Assembly (NCBI GenBank): GCA_009746045.1
Contig: RPFO01000359.1
Span: 902,649-966,648 of the forward strand
Direction of reading: 5' to 3'
Length of the DNA stretch: 64,000 nt
DNA from: Mesostigma viride
Lineage: Eukaryota; Streptophyta; Mesostigmatophyceae; Mesostigmatales; Mesostigmataceae
Shown: in pieces, positions 16,264 to 27,200 of the stretch
Layout: each line of letters opens with the position of its first letter
How positions within the stretch are numbered: the first letter of the stretch is position 1
The notes under the pieces: model-generated
Seen by the model: only the letters and a program-made list of their open reading frames with translations
The model's database searches: none
What the model was told of the DNA's origin: nothing
Program-made: the position numbers and the translations under genes

Positions 16264-16752
16264 TGGCGAAAAATTGGGCGGTCTTTTCTTAAGAGTAAGT
16301 ACGTGCAATTTTTCGCCACATCCAACAACCCACGCCACCTCAGCGCCGGCCAGTGGGGGGGGTGGCGAAAAATTGTCCGTTCTTTCTCTTAAGAGTAACT
16401 AAGGACAATTTTTCGCCATCACTCTCACACCTTGACAAAACACCTCCTATGACCCGCGCCAAGGGGTGGCAGGGTGGCGAAAAATTGTCCGTTCTTTCTC
16501 TTAAGAGTAACTAAGGACAATTTTTCGCCATCACTCTCACACCTTGACAAAACACCTCCCATGACCCGCGCCAAGGGGTGGCGGGTGGCGAAAAATTGTC
16601 CGTTCTTTCTCTTAAGAGTAACTAAGGACAATTTTTCGCCATCACTCTCACACCTTGACAAAACACCTCCCATGACCCGCGCCAAGGGGTGGCGGGTGGC
16701 GAAAAATTGTCCGTTCTTTCTCTTAAGAGTAACTAAGGACAATTTTTCGCCA
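16264..16752. repeat. Array of five 56-bp palindromes at 111-bp spacing, probable PLV terminal repeat
   Basis: Copies at 16264-16318 (diverged), 16363-16418, 16475-16530, 16586-16641 and 16697-16752. Each has 16-base arms TGGCGAAAAATTGTCC / GGACAATTTTTCGCCA around a loop that holds the inner palindrome CTCTTAAGAG. The last four copies are almost the same and are separated by a shared 55-bp spacer, so this is a tandem repeat of 111 bp. It lies just past the last viral gene. Likely part of the element's terminal repeat, or a replication or integration site. It could form hairpins or cruciforms. Confidence 0.8.
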
Positions 16753-16867
16753 TCCTTGTCACACCCCAAACACACCATCACAACTGCCGGGGTGGTGACA
16801 GATGCCAGCCTAAATGTAACAACCTGGTGAGCAGTGGTGGCAGGGGGGCACTTCTGTTTTTGCAAGT

Positions 16868-16899
16868 GGTTTAGGGTTTTAGGGTTTAGGGCTTAGGGT
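16868..16899 (+). repeat. Degenerate telomere-type repeat (TTTAGGG/TTTTAGGG)
   Basis: GGTTTAGGGTTTTAGGG and then TTTAGGGCTTAGGG form about four units of the plant/green-algal telomere repeat. It is interstitial here, about 115 bp past the palindrome array. The GGTGNCAGATGCCAGC motif occurs on both sides (about 16790 and 16942). Confidence 0.65.
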
Positions 16900-17378
16900 G
16901 AGACCCATCCTAGGCCGCGGTCACTATAGGGTCACTATAGGGGTGGCAGATGCCAGCATAAGGGTGGTGCACTTCTCCTAGTCGCGATGACGGAATGATG
17001 ACGGAATGATGATGGAAGCTACTTAATTAATTAATTAGACTCGTGCTCCCGTTGGGGAGTCACGGAGCATTAACCCCGATGGATGGATGGATGGGTGCAA
17101 ACATTCATAATATTAAATTGTCATAATGTTACAGTCCATAATATTACCAGTCATCCAGGAACACCATTTAGTTATCTCACTTAAAATTATGTACAATAAT
17201 ATATGCTAGAATCATATAAATTACATGCCCATGTGGGTAGATAAATTACAGAGGATAGATGTATAATGTCACTGGTGGTACCGCACGTGCATGGCCTAAA
17301 CTACAAAAATAAACACACAGGATGTGTGCCCCCCGTCCTTAGTTTATTGTACACAAGCCTATAAATCGCCTACCTACG
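16900..17378. other. A/T-rich spacer with a LINE-type 3' tail
   Basis: Contains a copy of the (TTAA)n tail plus CTCGTGCTCCCGTTGGGGAG sequence (17024-17105) that also ends LINE copies at 43.8, 47.7, 48.5 and 50.7 kb. The rest (17106-17378) is A/T-rich and probably holds the 3' untranslated region of the subtilase gene. No other gene seen. Confidence 0.45.
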
Positions 17379-20300
17379 CTAAACCAGAGACGGCAGAGGC
17401 CCAACGTAGGCATTTTTGCTGGCCCCCGGTTCCATTGGCTCTGTGCAGTGTTCTTGGAAAGTTTTGCCCATGAATGTTTTCCTCGCTAGCAGAAGCACGA
17501 GAATCAAGTTACAAGCCAAACTAAGTGCCAGTACAAGGGCCACATGCGTGGGCTCCGCCATCTGAAGCAGGGATGTCACCTCTACTGGTGTTTCAGCTTC
17601 AAAGCCGATGGCACCCAACAAGGACCGTCGCTTGGAGCTGGGGCACGGTTGGGGACAGGGTTCACAAAAGTTGCCAGGTGGTGGAGGGCTGAGTGTCGGA
17701 CTGGGGCTGGGTGGCGGCGAAGGGCTGGGTGGTGGGGATTTCGCTGAATCGGGGGGTGGTGGCCTGGGTGACGGCGAAGAGCTGGGTGGTGGGGATTTAG
17801 CTGAAGGGGGTGGTGGCCTGGGTGGTGGCGAAGAGCTTGGTGGTGGGGATTTAGCTGAAGGGGGTGGTGGCCTGGGTGGCGGCGAAGAGCTGGGTGGTGG
17901 GGATTTAGCTGAAGGGGGTGGTGGCCTTGGTGGCGGCGGACTGGGTGGTGGGGATTTAGCTGAAGGGGGTGGTGGCCTTGGTGGCGGCGGACTGGGTGGT
18001 GGGGATTTGGCTGAAGGGGGTGGTGGACTGGGTGGCGGCGGGCTGGGTGGAGGCCGTGGCGATGGGGGGGGCGGTGGTCGACCTGTGGCACAACAATTAA
18101 CAGCACAAGCAGCGTTTTCAGCATTAGACGCTTTACCAAGGATTCACCAGGACGAGAAACCAAACATTCTGAAAATAGATGTGAAGATGCATATTTTTCT
18201 TTACGGCTTGTGATCTGACAGAGAACATGTCATGACAGTTTCCACCACTTTCAAATTTGGTGCTGGCACAGTTGAGGGAAAGACCTGAAACCACGATTAA
18301 TTTTCTGCTACAACATAACAGAATGACAACGCTGTAAAACAAGAAAAAGAGCCGTGTAAACTAGGATTTCCTTGATTCTGTTCTAGAATACAGATGATAG
18401 TGTAATATTACTATATTACACGAATGCATCCTCTTGCCTGTCAAGTTATGCGATTGGCATGCATGCTGCAACTACCGATTTTGTGCCTGTGAAACGCTTG
18501 GGAAGGAGACTCAGGAGTGCAAGAGAAGAGAAAGGTATCTGAAGTCCAACCAAGATAATGAAACCGGGAAGGAATCGGCCTTACTTACTTGCCAGCAGCG
18601 CAAACGCTTGTGTGGCGTTCACAAAGCCAGCTCCTGAGTCGTAGTCAAAGCCCGGCGTGGCCATGTCGATAGCGCTTGCCGTCAGGGTAGACAATATCTG
18701 CCAGGGCATTTCAGTCGCATTCATGAAAGCCGGGGTATGCCAAAACCCACGACAAGATTTAATCATATTACAAACATAACATTAGAAGCGTGCTCGGCTA
18801 CTGAGAAGATCTCACTCAATGCGGCATTTAATGACGTATCCCGTGAGAACCAAACAGACAAAACCATGGAATGAGGAAGGAATGGCTGCCACATAGGTAT
18901 CTGCAGGGTTTGCTGCATGCTTGCCAAGTTGCCATACATTCGGCAGTGGTTTTCTCACCTACTACCTGAGAGAACTGCGTGCCGAGTGGACACGTGACGA
19001 TACCCCCACATCAACAGCCACAACTAGTAACGGCTAAACCTATGGCTTAGCTGCCAAAGCCCATGACATATGTCACTGCTGCAACTGCTGCTGCTACTCA
19101 TACACACTAATATTTGACAGTGCAGCCCATAACATATGGACGGCACGTCGGCCTCCATTATGGTGCCAACACAGCATCGTTCACCTCGTCTGGGTGGGCC
19201 GGTACTGCGATGTGCGCGCGACATTCACCTGCATGGTCTGGCGTGAGAGTGGGCTCCTACCGCAAACACGAGCGCGACACTCAACCCCTCCGCTCAACCC
19301 CAGTACCACCACCTGCCATCACCTGCTAGTGCCACCGCTCACCTCGTCAGGCGTCAAACTCGGCTTGTACTGCAGCATGAGCGCCGCCAGACCCGCGACA
19401 TGAGGCGCCGCAGCGCTCGTGCCAAAGAAGTTCGGATAGCTGTTGCTGTCCGTCCATATCACCTGGCCAAAGAACGTCGTGTCGCCGCCGTCAGGGCCCA
19501 CCAGGTCCGGCTTCTGGCGCACGGTGCCCCCCGAGATGTACCCGCCATTCGCGTCGTAGTACACGGGCATGCCGCCACGTGAGCTGAAGTACTCAACCAA
19601 CGGCGGGTTGACGCCGTTCCAGGGGGTGTCATACGCAAACGCCGCCCCTACCGCGACGGCGCCCGCTGCCAGCGCGTGGCCGTACACCGTCCCGCTGTCC
19701 GTCGACTGTGTGTCAAACGAGATGTCCCCCACGACGACCACCCACATGTGGCTCGGCGCCTGGCCCGCGTATAAAATGATCTCTACGTCATACGTGCCCT
19801 GGTACAAGTACACGATCTCGATCGGGTCGCCTGTACCGCCGTACTGGAGCAGGTTATTCCCGCCGCCGCCCCAGTTCACAATTTCGTCATTCTGGCGGAA
19901 GTACACGTCCACGTCCGAGGTCGCCCCGGGCGCGACACCCGCCGTGGGGCCCTCGCTGTAGAACAGCTGGTTCCATTGCAAGATGTAGAAGCCGCCGCCG
20001 GACCCCACGGTGATCTTCTGCTTGGTCGCGCTCATGCCCTGGCGCTTATCGAAATTGTGGAGCGTGCCAAAGTTAACGCGGTTGACGCCGGACGAGCGGA
20101 AGGGGGCGTCGTACCCCTGTCGCGCGAAGTTGAGGGCGGCGGAGAAGTACGCGACGCCGCGGGACTTTACGAGGTCGACCGCGCGAGCGATCACGCCGTC
20201 CAGGAAGAAGGGCTCCGCACTGCATGACAGATTGTACAAAACCAAGGGACAACGCACAAGAGCGCAGCCAGCGGCCAGAAACAAAGTGCACAGGTACATT

Positions 20301-21728
20301 AACGGCAGAGGAACAAGATCAATTCAGCAACCGAGGTAACGTAGAGGGTGAAATGTATTAACGGGCGCGGCAATTAACCGCAACAAACATTACAGGTCTG
20401 GCCAAGAGAGTCACCTAGGCTTGGTCGCCAGCTGAGGCGTATGATTGTGTAGACAGTGATGCAACAGGTACTGTCAACTTACAAGCAGTAGTCACAATAG
20501 CGTCCAAACAAAGGTCGGGGTAATAATACCGAGATGCCGACACAACATTGTAGCAGAAACTTCTGTACAGGCATGCTGGAATCCTACTCCTGTCTTGAAA
20601 GCTTCCGCTACTAACGCACAATGTCAGTAATCCATTTGGGATGGTGCTACTGTCAATACCGAGACAATATCGCGCCAAATTGACTCGGCTTTGAAATATT
20701 ACTTACAAGGACACAAATATTCACCATAATTTCCACTCAGATACTCACAAGTACACGATATCGTCCACGATGACGTCGCAGCCCGCCTCCTGCAACGCGA
20801 CGATGCCGTCCGCAAAGTCCTCCTGGCTGACAAACGCGGTGTAAAACGCGATGGCTGCCCCTGGGGCGACGTCGTAGACAATCTGGGCCATGGCGCGCCC
20901 TTCGTCCGACCCGCTGGTGATGTCCTTCAACACTTGCACCGTGGGAGGGAGGTCACCTGAGTCCATGTCCGCCTGCGCGCCGCCCAACGAATTAAACGAG
21001 TCGGACAGGATGCCGACTTTGATGCCTGAGCCGTTCAGGCCCAGCTGGGCGCGCACCAGGTCCGTGCGCATGGCGAGGTCGCCCTGGGACGTCACGATCC
21101 CCGCTTGCGGCATGGCCGGGTTGGGATGCCAGGCGTTAATATAGCCGGCTGTCTTGGTGGAGAGCGACGTGATGCTGGTTGTGGGCATCCAGCAGTACAC
21201 CACGCCATCTCGAATCGACACACTACTCGCGCCGAGGGAGTCCAGTAGGTCCTTGACAGCAGCCTTGTCGGCCTTGGGAGCCAGCGTAGCGCGCAATCGA
21301 ATCTCCTGCACCGCGCTGTCGCCATCATCTCCCGCAGTAGCCTTTGCGCTATTAATGGTCGCACCATTGACATCAGCTGCAGCTCCTGCCGCAATCGGCC
21401 CGCTAGTGGTGCGAGCGCTGGCAGCGCCGCCGCGTGTACGCGCCAGGCTGTTCATCAGGAGCTGGGGCACAGCTGGCTGAGCACCGGAACGCGACTGCGT
21501 GGCCGCTTGATCTGATGTAGTACTGGACATGGACAACAAGATTGGGTGGATTTCTGGGCCGCCCTTGGCATTTTCATCCCGCCTTGCCGAGACGACCACG
21601 AGCAAGGCGAGCAAGTGGAAGAGAATGATCAGTAGGACTGGAGCCGAATATGGCCGATTACCGCCCGAGGCGGCTTGGACCCGACGTCCCGCGCGCGGGC
21701 TGATATTCACGAGCGAATGCATATACAT
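17379..21728 (-). CDS. Membrane-anchored subtilisin-like serine protease with Ser-Pro stalk
   Basis: Four exons with GT-AG introns and matching phases: 20749-21728, 19343-20219, 18589-18697, 17379-18082 (about 889 residues). An N-terminal hydrophobic segment (LLIILFHLLALLVVV) acts as signal or anchor. A propeptide-like region follows, then the S8 catalytic domain: Asp in KVGILSDSFN, DEGRAMAQIVYDVAPGA and Ser in GTSAAAPHVAGLAALML. The His usually found in the second motif is absent, and Glu in DEGRAM is the likely base, as in sedolisin-like S8 proteases. Exon 4 encodes an extensin/pherophorin-like stalk of SAKSPPPSSSPPPRPPPP repeats, then a transmembrane segment (VALVLALSLACNLILVLLLA) and a short cytosolic tail. 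It is expected at the cell surface or in the secretory pathway. The start at 21728 is the first ATG in frame; 21722 is also possible. The exon 4 acceptor has an alternative at about 18108. Confidence 0.8.
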
Positions 21729-23299
21729 TACTTGATTAACCGCAAAATCGCTCAAGCGCCGAGTGAAGTGAACCAGGCTGTAGCTATCCGCGCGCCCGAC
21801 GCCGCGGCCCACTCGAATATTCTGGCCTTAATCAGCTAGTGTAACGAGGTTTGTGTCACAAGGTGAAAGCCCAAAACATCAACTTGACGTGCAGAATGAA
21901 ATAACATGCAGCAGTACGGGCGGATATTCAAGCCGGTCTGCAGTTTCATCAGCCACGTGTAATTAGACGGTCATGGGAGAAATAGGTGGCAGCGCTAGCT
22001 CGGCGCGAGGAAATGCCCCACGGCTTCGCAAGGCGGGTACCCCCATATATCGTTAAGAGCGGTTGGATTCTTCAAACCGCGCGCGGCGTGTATATATACG
22101 CGACTTACAGGCCCTGCCAGCACGCTGCAGGCAAACTCGCATATCAAATTAGTACGTCTAGGGCATAGCCGCGATCATATGGGCAATGATGATAAGCCGC
22201 ATTGCGGTGGACACGGACATGCGCGTGCATGCGCTCGTGTGCACTTTAAATAGCAGCAGCCGTGCACACGGACTCGTGACTCCGGGTTGATCAAGGTAAT
22301 GGGCCGCGGGTACCACGTGCAGGTACCACGTGCAGTGGTTGGCATATTATTTATTTGTCACGTGGGCACGTTGCGGTGCCCCCGTGTACGTGTCATTTAA
22401 TCGTGGTCCCAACGGTAAAAGGCGAAAAGGACACCCGTCGATCACGAGTTATCCACTGAAATGTACGGAAAGTTACGGCGTACGGACCACAGGATGCCCG
22501 ATGGTTTTTAATATAGTTGATAACCGCCGGTGGAATCATCCAGCCGCCAAGAATCTCGGCGCCAACTGACAAATCTCTGTACAGACGACCTGGACTTGAC
22601 CGGCGAGCTATGACGTGTTGATTTTGATTGTGCAACAACGATCCACAGGTCTGTCCCAATTGGTTGTCGCGACAGCGCAGCGAAAAAAAAATTCTTACAC
22701 CTGCGGTTACGATATAGAAACGATATATTTCGATATATTCCCAGATCCATGATGGATCTGATATTTTTTCCCTGGTCATGTACAGTATTGTAGTATCAAG
22801 CCATCATATGATGCCACATTGACGACAGTACCCAGGCGTACGAGCTCAGCCTTAAGTTAGGTAAATCCTGGAAAACTCAGCGGAATCTCGAAGTCGCGTG
22901 GAATCCGAGATCTGGTCGTGCATGCCGAGAGATTCCGGGGAACCGCATGCCGCGAGATTATCTGTTTCCGTTCCACTTCATTTCGGTGGCCGCGGCCTCG
23001 AGCCGTCGAGCGCGGCGCTCTGACCATGGATCTTACCTTGGATCTGATCATGGATCTGAACCTTGTACGGATCTGAATCTTAAACGCCGACAAAAGTCCG
23101 TGGCATTATTCTGGCGGAGCCAATTTTCGGAAGAACCGTTAGGTTCGCCAGAATTGTCGAAGCTTACAAGGCCGTACACGCATGCATGCATTTGTAACGT
23201 AACACCAGTGACCAGTTAAGCAAGCACCAGTGACCAGACGGCAGTGTTTCGATTAGTGGCGATATGCCGCCAAATGTGGCGGTGTGGCACTTTTTTAGG
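21729..23299. other. Intergenic region, no gene seen
   Basis: Upstream region of the subtilase gene. Holds a doubled GGTACCACGTGCA (22309-22334) with E-box-like CACGTG and a cluster of GGATCT(T/G)A units (23029-23080). ORFs here are short and not convincing. Confidence 0.4.
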
Positions 23300-23493
23300 T
23301 ACACCGTCCGCATTGGAAGTTCTAACTAAATAATTAGCTTCTGGAAAATGTTCTGGCTGAAAACCATAAAAAAAACAAAAGAAAATTAATTAATTAACTC
23401 CGGGGGCTGAGGACTGGACTCAACAAACAAACAAACAAAATTAATTAATTAACTCATGTGGGCACGGGGTCGTCGCCCTGTGAGAAAACAAAC

Positions 23494-24274
23494 TGTAACA
23501 AGCAAAAATGACTTTGTTGTTACATCCTTTGTTTTGTGAATGTTTGGCTTTTATTTGAGGACTTTTGGATCAGTATTGAGAAAGTTATGAGGTTTCTAAG
23601 ACGACGGTACTTGGAGCTGATACTTTGTCAACCAACTGATAGGAACCCTCATTGGTCGTGGCCTGATCCACGTAGGGTTGTAGTTTGTTGGCTGATACTA
23701 CTGATAGGAGCCCTCATTGGTCGTGGCCTGATCCACGTGGGGTTGTAGTTTGTTAGTTGGTACTATTGAGTCTTAAATGCTCCTTTGGGACTTCAGTGCT
23801 TACGACAGATTTAGGATCTCATGGAAAGATTCTGCCAGGCTGTGTGTGGTGTTGTTCTGTTCTGTGTGACTAGGATGGATACGAAGATCTTGTATAGAAT
23901 CCCATGGTTCTGATTGGTTCTCTTCAGGCTAAGGTTGGAGCAAGTTCGACAAGCACGTCGATATCAAGGACGTGGGGTCGCCATTGTTGCTACGTTGGTT
24001 TTGATTCACCATGGTATAATAAAGCTTGGCTTTGTTGTCCAATCCATAAGAGCCCCTTGGCTATAGACGTCCTTCAGTTCCACAGAGGTCGTCTATACAC
24101 GAGCTTGTCTTTGTGTCTACAAGGGGTTGTGATTCCCTAAATCACGTGCTGTGGAATTTCCATCTCAACGTTGCTCGGATACTTGAAGTTCTGCGACTCA
24201 GGAAAGCAACCCAGGTAAAAAGATCTTTCATATTGGACTGTGGATGATGTTGATGATCATTTTTAGTCGTTACA
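23494..24274 (+). repeat. 5' LTR
   Basis: 781 bp, begins TGTAAC and ends GTTACA. Carries a TATA-like GGTATAATAAAGC near 24013 with an AATAAA signal. Short frames inside it recur unchanged in the 3' LTR and are not genes. Confidence 0.88.
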
Positions 24275-24275
24275 T

Positions 24276-24287
24276 TGGTATCGGAGG
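24276..24287 (+). other. Primer-binding site for initiator tRNA-Met
   Basis: TGGTATCGGAGG lies one base after the 5' LTR. It resembles the plant site TGGTATCAGAGC, complementary to the 3' end of initiator tRNA-Met, with differences at three positions. Confidence 0.6.
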
Positions 24288-27200
24288 ATCTCTACTTTGG
24301 TGTTTCTCTTGAAGTCGTAACCTTCCGGGTAGTACAACGTTGATCAGATGTCTGTCATCCGAGAAGATTCATAGAGTTGCGGAAAACTTACGGTGTTACA
24401 GACTGAGACACATCCTGATGTGACTGTCTTGCTCTGTAACACTAGAAGTCAGCCGTAACCGTTGTGTCTACTAGGCAGACGATCGCGACTCCATGTGGAA
24501 GTATGAGTAGTTCGAAGACACAATCACCTTTACCCCCTACTAATCAAGGTTTGGGAGATCCGTCATCATCTCTGGAACCCATTGCTAGGGAAGGTGCTGA
24601 GACAACTACTCATACTCCACGGCGTCAACTTAATTCAATCGTACTTCTATGACTGAAGTGAGGCGGGTTACACAATCACCTTCATCCCTACGGAACCAGG
24701 TGTGGGCGACCTTCTCCTTCACCTCTCCCTAGAAAAGGGTGTTGCATAAGCCATTATTAACGCACCACTAAGTCACCGTCCCTTTCTTTAAATTCGTGCA
24801 ATATTTCATTGACAAGCGTCCTTACTTACGGGCTTTCGGCTGGCTGGCCGCATCGTGCTGAAGTCCGACCACCGCCCTGTCTGTCGTGGCTGCTGACGCC
24901 GCAGTCTCTGCCTAGCTCCAAACATCTTTATATATCGGCATTACGCAAGTGTTGCTACGTTTCGAGCAGGGCGATGCGGAGTATTGGGCCAGTAGCTCAG
25001 CAGGTCCGGCTCCAGAATCCTGCTAGGAGCTGTCTTTTTTCCCTGCAGGCTCTGTTTTCGGCCAGGCTGACATGGCGCTACGGGTTATGGCTGAGCCGAC
25101 GCACTGTTGCTGCCGACGGCACCTATCACCCGGTTTCCGGGTTGCGGCTGCACGCACGACCACCACCGCGACCGCCTGACGATGTCGCCGTCTAAGGTTG
25201 TTTTTTTTTCCCGGTGCTGCTTTTCTTTGACGACATTTTTACGGTGTGGCTCAGGTTACACCTCGTGTCTTTTGAGGGTGGCTCCGGATGAGCGGACAGT
25301 AGGGATTCATGGCTGCCCTTTTTACGCAAAGGTTCCTTTTGCACTCACTTGACAATCTTTCAGGATCCTTTTCTTCGGTGCATGGGCAGCCTACCCTTGC
25401 TGTTTAAGGACTGTGGCACGTCCTTAATTCACGCGTCGCCAAACATTTGTTTCAGTTGTGGGGGAAACTCTTCCTTTTCTGGTTGAGCATCATGACAGTG
25501 GAGGCGTTCTAGGTTGAGCTTTGGTTCCTCCCACGTGTATGGTGGTTTGGTTTTGGTGGGGAGGAGAACAACGGCATTTGTGTTGTTTCCACTATCATCA
25601 TGGTACTATGGGTAGGGCGAGCTCCCTAGGAGTTGTCCAGATTGGTGGCAGCTACGTCTGGTTACCCTGAGCAATTTTTTGCGGGGGAGTGGACATCCTG
25701 GATGTCTGCAAGGTAATTTCCAGACGGCATCACACATGCCAGGGCAGAACAACAGCATTTACGGGGTTTCCACTATCATACTTGGACAGCTGTGTCTAGT
25801 TACCCTGAGAAAATTTCTGCGGGGGAGTGGATATCCCAGGTCTGCCAAAGGGGTGCCAGATGCTATCATGAGGCATATGGCATGGTAGATGCCACCACAT
25901 CAGGGGACAGCGGGATACCTGCAGTGGGTTGTTCCCTAGAGGGTATCACACGTGCACCCACGAGTTGCCAGGTGTCTCTTGCATGGGTTGCCCACTTGCT
26001 AGACGGTGTCCTTTGACACATGTTCCCAGAGGGGGTGGACCACTTGCTTGACAACGTCCCTTTACAAGTGGGGTGTGGGTCACTTGCCAGTTGGGGCCCT
26101 TACCTGCGCCAGACCATTGTGACCACGCATTTACTTCTCCCAGGACAGGATGGTTACCACTGCTTGTTGGCAGATGGTCCCTGTTGGGCCTAGGAGGTGC
26201 ACTAGGACAGCAAGTATGGACACCAGGGCTGCTGTCAAAAATTCTGATCTGAGAACTATATCTGAGTGGATATCCCAGGTCTGCCAAAGGGGTGCCAGAT
26301 GCTATCATGAGGCATATGGCATGGTAGATGCCACCACATCAGGGGACAGCGGGATACCTGCAGTGGGTTGTTCCCTAGAGGGTATCACACGTGCACCCAC
26401 GAGTTGCCAGGTGTCTCTTGCATGGGTTGCCCACTTGCTAGACGGTGTCCTTTGACACATGTTCCCAGAGGGGGTGGACCACTTGCTTGACAACGTCCCT
26501 TTACAAGTGGGGTGTGGGTCACTTGCCAGTTGGGGCCCTTACATGCGCCAGACCATTGTGACCACGCATTTACTTCTCCCAGGACAGGATGGTTACCACT
26601 GCTTGTTGGCAGATGGTCCCTGTTGGGCCTAGGAGGTGCACTAGGACAGCAAGTATGGACACCAGGGCTGCTGTCATAGTTCTTATCTGTGAATATATCT
26701 GATATAGTTCTCAGATCAGAATTTTTGACACTGGTCAAGGCGTTTTTAGGCCCATTTTTTCGATTTTTGGGCAATTCTACTGGCTGTTGGACAACCTCAG
26801 GCCCTTGTGTTCCTCCGGCTTAGGAGTTCTGGCTACCTGGCACTTGGTAGTAGCCCTGTTCGAGTCTGCTATCTTAATAGGTTGGCAGTCTGTGGCTTGC
26901 CTACTAGGCAGTTTTCTGAGTGCCATAGTGAAGAGTGCTGGCTCCTTCCTGCAGCCTGATTGACGTTTAGTCCGGGCAGTTGACAGCATGTGGTCCTTCT
27001 TCCAAGCAGCTTCTGGAGCCAGGCTCATTGGTGTCCGTCCCAGGCCTCCATAAAGCAGCTTAGTCACTTCCCCATAGCGTGATCGGCGCAAGCAGCTAGT
27101 CTTGGTTGTACAGTCAGGCAACAGCTGTGTTGGATACCCACATGTGGGGGTGGTCCAACGCTGATTGGGCGTGGTGGCAGTAGCCTCTTGGGGGCTTGAG

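Noticed and set aside
16264..16752. CRISPR-like array
   Set aside because: The spacers between the 56-bp palindromes are the same sequence, the host is eukaryotic, and there are no cas genes.
1..16752. Bacterial contamination or prophage as the source of the left region
   Set aside because: Gene content is that of eukaryotic PLVs, no ribosome-binding sites are seen before the ATGs, and the block runs into telomere-type repeats, an intron-bearing host gene and LINE tails.
16425..16865. ORFs with 37-residue repeats over the palindrome array
   Set aside because: 111 is divisible by 3, so any frame without a stop stays open through the array. Both strands give such ORFs and none has a sensible composition.
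23536..24140. 70- and 78-residue ORFs that recur at 33.0-33.6 kb
   Set aside because: They lie in the two LTRs and recur only because the LTRs match.
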